A stretch of 64,000 bases of DNA, taken from the NCBI RefSeq assembly GCF_905163445.1, contig NC_053200.1:10850001-10914000 (forward strand), in the 5' to 3' direction. A program made the position numbers and the translations under genes. This DNA is from Pararge aegeria. Taxonomy: Eukaryota; Arthropoda; Insecta; Lepidoptera; Nymphalidae. Shown piece by piece: positions 57,535 to 64,000 of the stretch (its first letter is position 1; each line of letters starts with the position of its first letter). The notes below the pieces were generated by a model. The model made no database searches. It was not told the DNA's origin and was given only the letters and a program-made list of their open reading frames with translations.

Positions 57535-57552
57535 ATGTGTGTGTGTGTGTGT
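57535..57552. repeat. (GT)n microsatellite upstream of an exon
   Basis: A GTGTGTGTGTGTGTGT run about 50 bp from the acceptor of the 57397-57483 exon. Confidence 0.8.
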
Positions 57553-57837
57553 CTCGAATAGGTCGAACTAAAATTTCGTTTTCCTTGGTCGGGTGTTCTT
57601 TTAACGACCTTTTTTTCACGATTCCCAAGTTAAAGTAAATACATGGAAAAAAGAAAATCACAATTGGAGTAGCAGCTGCGGACAAATATGTAGGCAAACA
57701 AACGTACTAGGTATAGGTGTATGTTTGCTTGCCCACATATATCTTACTTTGTATATTCGGTTGGAAGCCCTAATTGGTATGTTAAAATGTTTGCTATAAT
57801 ATTACATCCATATACGAGTGTAAATGGATGTAATTTT

Positions 57838-57985
57838 ACCACCATCACAGGGCCACTATAGGGCACGGGTCTCCTCCCACAATGAGAAGGGGCTAAGGCC
57901 GTAGGCCACCTCGCTGGCCCAGTACGAAGTGGCGGACTCCACACACCTTTGAGAACATTATGGAGTTCCCACTGGGCTACCATCG
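57838..57985 (-). mobile_element. SINE-B fragment in a gene intron
   Basis: GGGTCTCCTCCCACAATGAG, GGCCGTAGGCCACCTCGCTG and CCTTTGAGAACATTATGGAG mark the antisense 3' body. It lies in the intron between the two 87-nt exons, inserted in the sense direction of the minus-strand gene. Confidence 0.7.
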
Positions 57986-58223
57986 ATTTTCATTTTCTTA
58001 GGTAGGGTAACATATTATGCTATTTATAGCGATATAATTCCTAATTACAATCATCGGAGACAACAATTTAAGGAGAGATCGGAGACAACGATTTATTAAA
58101 TATTATAGTAATTACTTTACATTATAAAAACTGTATGTATTCTTATGAATAAACTATTTTTTTTTTTAATTACTACCAGAAGGATTTTTAACTCTTCATA
58201 ACATAGTAATTACACATACATAC

Positions 58224-58310
58224 CGTTTGATCCACGTCTCGCCTTTTCGCCAACTGTGGCGGTGGAGCTCTCAAAAACAGCTCCTCATCACTGCTGCCGG
58301 TCTCATTCAA
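58224..58310 (-). CDS. 87-nt phase-0 internal exon, copy 1 of a duplicated module
   Basis: The minus strand shows a TTAAATTTCAG acceptor, 29 codons and an ACG|GTATGT donor. The peptide starts LNETGSSDEELFLRAPPP and continues QLAKRRDVDQT. It is homologous to the exon at 57397-57483, from which it is separated by a 740-bp intron carrying a SINE-B fragment. Both copies start with TTG AAT directly after the acceptor and both end in a codon-complete donor. The basic patch KRR follows the acidic SSDEEL patch. This is a real, conserved-looking exon of an unrecognised protein. Confidence 0.77.
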
Positions 58311-59004
58311 CTGAAATTTAATAATTATCAATGAGAAATTATTTTGGACTATTAATAAAATTAAATAAAAGTTTACGTTATTCCAAATATTACTTATTTA
58401 AAGTATTTATTGGCAGTGATTTACGTCGTCTAATGTCCAACTCGGGTCTCATTTATTTCAATGCGTAAAGAAGCTCATTTGGGTGCTATAAGAAATACCA
58501 ATGCCAGTTATATAACGCGACAACACGGCGCAGCGGTGCCGGCGGAGCGTATCTGTAGGAAAACCTTTCTAGTTAGACACTAGCAACAAAATAATATACT
58601 AAGTTATAAAACTGTACTATTTTGTTAATCACCTCTCGGTTTAAAGATGTTTTGAACTTCTTTGGAAAACGTACGCCTTAGATCTAGGGGTCGCCTTTAA
58701 CCTATCAAGAAATAAATAGAATAACATAGTCGTTTTCTATTTTTTTTATGTATTTTTAATAATATACCCCAATATTTAGTAAAAATTATATACACAAAAT
58801 GTAGTATATAAAATTGGGTACATATGTGGCCATATTTCCATCTTTGTATCGCTTAACCCTTCGATATGGTGGGAATTCATAAAAAAGTTGCCCGCCATCT
58901 TTGAGAGTCCGCCATATTGGATGTGAACGATGTCACTGACATCTTTCTCAGCTCAATCGGTTGGTTATACATGGTTTCAAATTTAGTTGCAAAATTTTAC
59001 CTAC

Positions 59005-59155
59005 AAATATTAACTTACATGGCCAGATAAATCGGTAGGCGGTTTTGGAATCGAACTGCCAGCGAATTAGCGTTTCGGAACGATGCGTAGAACCGATTAG
59101 AGGTATGGGTTTAAGATGCCATACCAGGCTACCTCGCTACTTTGTCTACATAATA
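59005..59155 (+). mobile_element. SINE-C 3' part in a gene intron or flank
   Basis: ATTAGCGTTTCGGAACGATG, CGTAGAACCGATTAGAGGTA and GCCATACCAGGCTACCTCGC. It lies between the exons at 58310 and 59234, antisense to the gene. Confidence 0.55.
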
Positions 59156-59233
59156 ACGTCAAGTATAATAAAATCAAGTCTTGTAATGGAATAATAAAAA
59201 AAAAATGTAAGAAAAGCTTAAAAAGATACTAAC

Positions 59234-59399
59234 TTGCAAAATTTCGAAGTTCCCTTGTGCTCTTGAACGTTGCACCCTACAGTCATCGCTGTCGATGCCA
59301 CTGTCTCCGGCTTGTTCCAGGAGAGGTCGACGCGGGAGCCCACGTCGGTTCTGTCCGTCTTCCGCCAGCTTGGATCCTTTGTATAAGCACCTGGGAATC
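59234..59399 (-). CDS. Internal coding exon upstream of the duplicated module
   Basis: The minus strand has a CCTTTTCAG acceptor, one base that completes a split codon, 55 codons, then CAA|GTTAGT. Only one of the three frames is open throughout. The peptide runs IPRCLYKGSKLAEDGQNRR, continues LPRRPLLEQAGDSGIDSDD and ends RAQGNFEILQ. It is highly charged, with no membrane segment and no domain I know. It ends in phase 0, matching the start of the 58224-58310 exon across a 923-bp intron. The longer open frame continuing upstream to about 59737 is intron plus a repeat, not coding. Confidence 0.7.
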
Positions 59400-59509
59400 C
59401 TGAAAAGGAAATGGACTACAGTACAGTAGTAGGAAGTTTTTTGTGATAGAGCTCGTCCGGGAAACTCGGTACTCGGTACTACCTGGTGGTAGAACCGAGT
59501 TTCCCGGAC

Positions 59510-59695
59510 TCGGGAATAGCATGGTATGCTTATTTCTCCTAAGCAGCATTGTTGCAATGTCTCACAAGCGTGGTTGCCGGTGTTATTACAGGCACATGAG
59601 GCTAAAAACCTACGCCTCAGTTCGATGGGTACAGAGCGGCACGTTGCAGGATGTGTTCCTTGTATGGCCGGCGAAGTGCTTTCTGTTATAGGCGA
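59510..59695 (+). repeat. Repeat F, copy 3, in a gene intron
   Basis: ATGCTTATTTCTCCTAAGCA, CATTGTTGCAATGTCTCACA, TTACAGGCACATGAGGCTAA and GCACGTTGCAGGATGTGTTC. It lies just upstream of the exon ending at 59399 and explains the false ORFs there. Confidence 0.65.
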
Positions 59696-59810
59696 TGGGT
59701 TTCTACTTACCCGCTTACCCCTTACACTTATATACACTTGGTCATCAGAATATGACTTTGCAAAAACAAAATGCTTAGAACCTTGAGCCGTAAAGTCGGG
59801 TCCCGTTCAC

Positions 59811-59930
59811 AGGCGATTCGTCGTACACAAATCGCAGCGGCCAATCTCTTGGGAAGGCACAGGCCCCGAAGATTCGGGATTTTCAAGTTTAGGGGTCAGG
59901 ATTTCTAAAGATTTATCGTACTGAGTTTTT
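59811..59930 (-). CDS. Possible further upstream exon of the same minus-strand gene
   Basis: On the minus strand a TATTTATTAG acceptor precedes 120 nt with one open frame of 39 codons. It contains YDKSLEILTPKLENPESSG and a Cys pair in GRCDLCTTNR. A CCT|GTGAAC donor leaves two bases over, which fits exactly the one-base phase of the exon at 59234-59399 and gives ...TTNR-L-IPRC.... The peptide looks like ordinary coding sequence, but the donor is weak and phase agreement alone has a one-in-three chance. An alternative is a decayed transposon fragment. No start codon lies in it, so yet another coding exon upstream would be needed. Confidence 0.42.
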
Positions 59931-59959
59931 CTAATAAATATTTCCTATTTCTATATTTC

Positions 59960-60190
59960 AAAACAGTCTAAGATGGAAGCGGGCTAACCTGTTAGAGAGT
60001 ATGATAGTCATACCCTTCAATCGCTTAGCGACACGTCCTTTTCGGTAGGTTGGTAACAAACCATGGCCAAAGACCAGACCAGAGAAAAATTCAGAAATAA
60101 TAAATTTCCAAAATTTCCCCTGACGGAACTCGAATGCCGAACCTCCTAATTAAAAATCATAGCGCTCACCGTTGAGCCACGGTGGTCATT
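59960..60190 (-). mobile_element. SINE-C, near full length
   Basis: Antisense order: GGGCTAACCTGTTAGAGAGT, GGTAGGTTGGTAACAAACCA, CAGAGAAAAATTCAGAAATA, then the head TAGCGCTCACCGTTGAGCCA. Confidence 0.72.
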
Positions 60191-60191
60191 A

Positions 60192-60305
60192 AAAGGTACA
60201 TGAGGCTTAACACCTACGCCTCTGATTGGACACAAGACAGCACTAAGACGTATTCTTTGCATGCCTTGCGAAGAGTTGCACTACAGGTAGGCCATCTGCT
60301 AGATC
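60192..60305 (+). repeat. Repeat F, copy 4
   Basis: GGTACATGAGGCTTAACACC, TACGCCTCTGATTGGACACA and TTCTTTGCATGCCTTGCGAA. It directly abuts the SINE-C at 59960. Confidence 0.6.
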
Positions 60306-60876
60306 CGTTAGTTTTTACTATAAAAAAATATATACCACTTTACTACTAACGGAAATCCATTCAAACAACATAAATATTCATCTTGCTTTAAAATTCATTA
60401 CATTATTACGAATTGTACTTTAAAAATAACACATTGATTAATAATATTCCATACTGCGTAATTTAACAAACTGAGTAGGAAAATTACTGAAATTGAAACT
60501 TATCTCGCAATAATACAAATCAAAATGTGTTTGTTGATTTGTCCTCCTTTCACGCAGCAAGAGAGCTACTGCTCAACTTGACCTTTCGCAAAGTGCCTAA
60601 AGGGGCCTAGGTAAATTTATCCGAGAAAACAAATCCACGTGTATGAAATCGTTGCCAAAAGCTATTAAAAATGTACACATACAATAATAATTATTCTGAG
60701 GAGATTCGTAATTAATCGATATTTATTTGATAGTGCAGCGATGTTGCATGTCTTTATCTAATGTCTAATAATAGCACAGATCCTTTGGTTATTTACGAAA
60801 AGCCTTTTTTTCTGTATTTACGCTCTATACGGTGATTTGTATTAATAAAAGAATCGACGCAATAGCATAAACTTAC

Positions 60877-61020
60877 CGAAAATATTAGGGCACTGTTGTA
60901 TAGTTCCAGTAGATTCCACTTAAATTAATACTAAAATTAGCCGGTAGGAGAAGCACATACGCCATATGTAACCTACGCAAAATAACTGGCAATCAACAGG
61001 GAAAAATGGAATGGGGAGCT
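60877..61020 (-). other. Probable 5' non-coding first exon of the minus-strand gene
   Basis: A strong donor, TTTTCG|GTAAGT on the minus strand, ends this stretch just below the X-box at 61030-61043. Upstream of the donor, a short frame starting ATG GCG TAT ends in TAA ten bases before it, so the exon is most likely 5' untranslated. The transcription start is not known; the 61020 boundary is a guess just downstream of the X-box. No coding start for the gene was found between here and 59930. Confidence 0.45.
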
Positions 61021-61029
61021 CTCACCCGA

Positions 61030-61043
61030 GTTACCATGGCAAC
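61030..61043. promoter_or_regulatory. X-box (RFX transcription factor site) in a divergent promoter
   Basis: GTTACC-AT-GGCAAC is two opposed half-sites with a two-base spacer. It matches the established symmetric RFX X-box consensus (GTTRCC N1-3 RGYAAC) at every position. It lies 129 bp before the plus-strand ATG at 61172 and about 153 bp before the minus-strand donor at 60877. In animals such sites sit close upstream of genes for cilia and flagella. A short GC-rich run (TTGCGCGCGCACC) follows directly. The match is seen in the sequence; the ciliary role is inferred. Confidence 0.7.
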
Positions 61044-61171
61044 CTAGTTGCGCGCGCACCACAAATTTTGAAACTCGCTAGGACATTTTCGTCAATGCAA
61101 AAAACCGAACTTTTTATTATATTTCGAAGAAGCTAAAGACATGAAAGCAATAAAAGTTTAGATTGATTGGT

Positions 61172-61186
61172 ATGGCCCCGAAAAAG
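61172..61186 (+). CDS. First coding exon of a plus-strand gene (starts MAPKK)
   Basis: ATG GCC CCG AAA AAG is followed at once by GTAAGA, a good donor, in phase 0. The start context has G at -3 and G at +4. A reverse CCAAT box (ATTGG) lies just before the ATG. Two short upstream ORFs (ATG at about 61096 and at 61141) would be in the leader if transcription starts near the X-box. A basic start of this kind is common among axonemal and other basic proteins, so it does not identify the gene. I found no convincing next exon before 64000. Confidence 0.5.
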
Positions 61187-61189
61187 GTA

Positions 61190-61860
61190 AGAAGTGTTTG
61201 CATTACAAAAACATCAAAATACATAGAAACAATAAATACAAGCTACCACTAAAAGTAACTAACACATTTCTCAACTCTTTATTGTTTAACTCGCTACATT
61301 TTAACAACTGTTATAAAATTATTTTGTTACTTTTTTACATAGATCCTTGTAGATAAACATACGATTATAATTTGATTATTTATTACGCAACATTTACTTT
61401 AATCGGTATCTATCGACTAAACACAAGTTGCTACTCTATCCTGAGCTTCACAACACACGTAACATACAGTAAACAGTAGAAAAATCAGCTAAAGTTAGTG
61501 CACGTACCAATTAATGTCAGCACACAAAATATAATAGATAAATTTCTCAAATTTAACGCAACAACTCCAATATCTAATGAACTTAAAAATGATCTTCTTG
61601 GTTCATGAGAAATGTCCTTACTTATATCGTTAATGCCTTCGCCAATGTTGGAGCAGTCAAAGACATGACTTACCACACTCTTCAAACACTTACCGTAAAG
61701 TAAACAAGAGAAAAACCTTTAACTTCTCCCACATAAAACTACTTCAAGTACATCTGAAAAAATTTTCAAACAACTCCAACAGCAGCATAAACAAGTGATA
61801 TATAAATTAGAAATACACTTAAATTATTGTTATCATGATAATAATAACTTTGATACCTGG
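61190..61860. other. No supported exon downstream of the plus-strand start
   Basis: Presumed first intron of the plus-strand gene. A TTTTTTACATAG acceptor-like site lies at about 61341, but only a short frame follows it. Confidence 0.35.
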
Positions 61861-61861
61861 T

Positions 61862-62197
61862 TCAGATACCTAGCCTCCAAGGGCCTAGTAAGCCGATAAA
61901 TTTACCTTTACTCTGGCGCAACAAATCTACGGAGAAATCGCTAGGATTGCTGTTAAAACGTCTGAGAGTGAGTAGAAACATCGCGGTAATGGTGTTATGG
62001 CCACTGTAAATACGACAATGGCTGTCTGTGTTTGTATGTCCACTGTCCACGTCTTTGGTCCGGCTTTTGGCACGATCATATCTGTTGACAAATCTTTTTT
62101 TAGATAAATCCCGCGATAACTTATATTTCAAGGTCAACCGTACACTTTTGTCTTTAAGTGCTCTTGCGCATAATTTAGCTGTAAAATTTAGGAACAA
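61862..62197 (-). pseudogene. Unrecognised minus-strand ORF, possibly a transposon remnant
   Basis: 111 codons are open on the minus strand to a TAG stop. The end (TAMFLLTLRRF, then FIGLLGPWRLGI) and the basic N-terminal half read like protein, but no motif is recognisable and there is no good start context. It lies 0.7 kb downstream of the plus-strand MAPKK exon, so it would be antisense in that gene's first intron. The fit to a decayed mobile-element ORF is a guess. Confidence 0.2.
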
Positions 62198-62259
62198 TGA
62201 CTACCGAAACACAGTTCATGCTAGTTCAGTAGTTAATATAAAAATCTTCTTTTAAAACA

Positions 62260-63615
62260 GCTAAGTCAACGCTCAATTGAAATGTTTTTTTTTTTTAATT
62301 TAATACTAAAAAATATATAGGTATCTAAAAATATGATTATTTAGAATTACATAAGTACAATAAATTATAATAATTTAGTCAAATTAAATAATATTTTAAA
62401 CGTTATCGTATTCGACTTAGGAAAAGAAACTACTCTTATTAGGCTATATTTGGCTATTGTTTTATTAAGTTTTATTCAAATAAGTATTGAATCTGGTTCA
62501 CGATGATGATTTTTTCGTGACCAAAAAAATTATGATAACAACAGTTTCCCAAAGAGATATGATAAAAACAACAAACTAAGTTGGCTGCCTTAGCTCTTGA
62601 TCAGCACTTCTGTACGTCATAGAAAAACTGATCTCTAATGCACTTGTGACCCTGTGAAATTTTGTGTGTGTTTTTTGCATAAGGCTTTCACCCATAATGC
62701 ATCCATTAGTTTAAAGCCAAGCACCGCGTACAATATTCTGGACTTTCCACTCCAATTTTGATGAGATGACAACCATTAATTTATAACCAGCAGATGACTT
62801 ACACGCAAAATAGAAATAAATGATTCTTACTGTAATCCGTAAGATATATTATGTTTCACAAGACTATAATTAATATTATGGTATGCATGATAAACGTGTT
62901 ATTTGTTACTGTTATAATATAAAAATAGCACTTCAAACGTGAGTTTATTATCCTTGTAACCATTACCTGAACAATAATAATGACACTAACAACATTTAAG
63001 TGTATTTAGAAACACGCGAATAAACATAACGTACTGAATTTGCACACACATAATATTTTTATGGAACGAATAATGTTCTTACATTTCCGTTTTTTTGAAT
63101 TCAGAAATTATTCAAGATTTAAAATTGAATATTTGTGAATGTAAATAGAGGAATGAGACTAGCCAGATTATTAAACTACGATGACGATAATCCGTCATCC
63201 TCAATATCTGACTGGAGGAACCTATACTAAATATGTGAAGACGATTATTACATATATTATACTAAAATCAGGGCGTGAGATAGTGAAACTAATATTGGCA
63301 TAAAAAACTAAATATCCCTGTGAAACGGGATCCTGCAACAACCATTGAAAAAGGAGAACCATGGAAATAGAACGCAAAAATAAACCTTATGTGATAATGT
63401 TGTAAATTTAAAAATTTGTGAAAGTAAACATTTTAACACATTTAAAGACTACCCTACGTAGTTTCATTTAACAAGACCACGTAGCGCTTTTTTAAAATTT
63501 GGAAATGTAATTATCACATACCCAAAAATAATTAAATAACCATCCTAAAATGTTAAACAAAATTTTAAAATTTAAGCGGGTAGGTGAACAAATACGCCAC
63601 CAGTCGGTCGAGATA
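62260..63615. other. No gene seen
   Basis: Strongly AT-rich, no repeat match, no coding frame. Confidence 0.45.
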
Positions 63616-63620
63616 CCGCA

Positions 63621-63944
63621 TCATATAATGTAATCCCACCGCCAGGTGACAAGCGGCGCATAGTCATATAAAGGTTCAAAATATAATTTAAAATTTTTAA
63701 TAAAGACATTTTCAATTCTGATCCTATCTTCCAAAAACATGCAACCGAAGTTATCTAAAATCGCATTTACATTTTGATTAACAGGAAATTGGAATCCGGA
63801 AGATATACGATGATTACGTTTAGAATCATGATTGCTATTATCGAGACAATATATACCTAATTGGTATGATTTGACATCGAAAATTCCGTGATATTCCAAC
63901 ATCGGACACGCAACAAAACAAAGCAGGCAAACCAAAGGTACCAA
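63621..63944 (-). CDS. Hypothetical ORF with signal-peptide-like start, possibly a terminal exon
   Basis: About 107 codons are open on the minus strand, ending TGA. The frame stays open about ten codons further upstream, to a stop near 63971, without an ATG; the first in-frame ATG comes about 14 codons in. The beginning (VPLVCLLCFVAC) is a hydrophobic run like a signal peptide. The rest is mixed, with a Cys-containing NFGCMFLEDRIRIENV stretch and an aromatic end (TWRWDYII). The lack of a good ATG suggests a spliced exon whose start lies beyond the window, or a chance ORF. I do not recognise it and see no polyadenylation signal close by. Confidence 0.3.
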   Translation of the reverse strand: MVPLVCLLCFVACPMLEYHGIFDVKSYQLGIYCLDNSNHDSKRNHRISSGFQFPVNQNVNAILDNFGCMFLEDRIRIENVFIKNFKLYFEPLYDYAPLVTWRWDYII

Positions 63945-64000
63945 AGAAACGTCAACCGTAAAGTCGTTTTATGGCATATAAATTTTTCTGTTGCCATTTA

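Noticed and set aside
59174..59737. 187-codon minus-strand ORF
   Set aside because: Only 59234-59399 looks like an exon. The upstream part is repeat F plus intron, and a CCTTTTCAG acceptor interrupts it.
61097..61138. Start codon ATG CAA AAA ACC upstream of MAPKK
   Set aside because: Out of frame with MAPKK and stops after 13 codons; treated as an upstream ORF.
61485..61685. 66-codon minus-strand ORF with nearby GTAAGT motifs
   Set aside because: No ATG start, AT-rich composition, and no phase-consistent partner exon.
1..64000. CRISPR array, rRNA, bacterial operon, prophage
   Set aside because: No regularly spaced repeats with unique spacers, no rRNA-like stretch, and the splice sites and SINEs show eukaryotic nuclear DNA.

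Overview
This is a eukaryotic nuclear window, almost certainly from a moth or butterfly (Lepidoptera). It is AT-rich and gene-poor. It carries GT-AG introns and several families of tRNA-derived SINEs, C-terminal and 3'-end remnants of several non-LTR retrotransposon families, short Helitron-like elements ending in CTAG between an A and a T, and MITEs. There is no operon structure, no dense coding, no CRISPR and no rRNA. The order is inferred from the repeat types as I remember them, not from a database match.

Layout. 1-2.8 kb holds a truncated SINE, a LINE 3' end and plain AT-rich DNA. 2.86-3.3 kb is a CpG-rich block that looks like the promoter and first exon of a minus-strand gene (short coding start MSLRSLHRRLSSANH, then a GTGAGT donor). 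3.3-42.8 kb has no gene I can support. It is an accumulation of SINEs, LINE tails, Helitron-like elements, MITEs and simple repeats, with several clear nested insertions (5.9, 10.0, 15.4, 20.2, 32.1 and 34.8 kb), a 206-bp tandem array (38.6-39.06 kb) between two inverted Helitron copies, and a PIF/Harbinger-like MITE with perfect 30-bp ends (25.9-26.3 kb). 42.9-43.25 kb is a second CpG-rich block with a minus-strand GTGAGT donor. 43.3-55.2 kb is again repeats and bare AT-rich DNA.

The main genic part is 55.6-61.2 kb. A minus-strand gene is visible as its last exon (55603-55896), two homologous 87-nt phase-0 exons (57397-57483 and 58224-58310), a further exon (59234-59399) and a possible one upstream (59811-59930). 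Phases agree across the joins and the acceptors are good. The encoded C-terminus is serine/acid-rich and disordered-looking, with a duplicated SSD-x-EL module. At 61030-61043 there is a palindromic X-box (GTTACC-AT-GGCAAC), the binding site of RFX factors that drive ciliary genes. It is flanked by a minus-strand donor at 60877 and by a plus-strand ATG exon (MAPKK, then GTAAGA) at 61172-61186. I read this as a divergent promoter for two genes that may be ciliary. I do not recognise either product by name, and the start codon of the minus-strand gene was not found.

61.2-64 kb has no certain exon. One minus-strand ORF at 63621-63944 has a signal-peptide-like start and may be a small secreted protein or a terminal exon.
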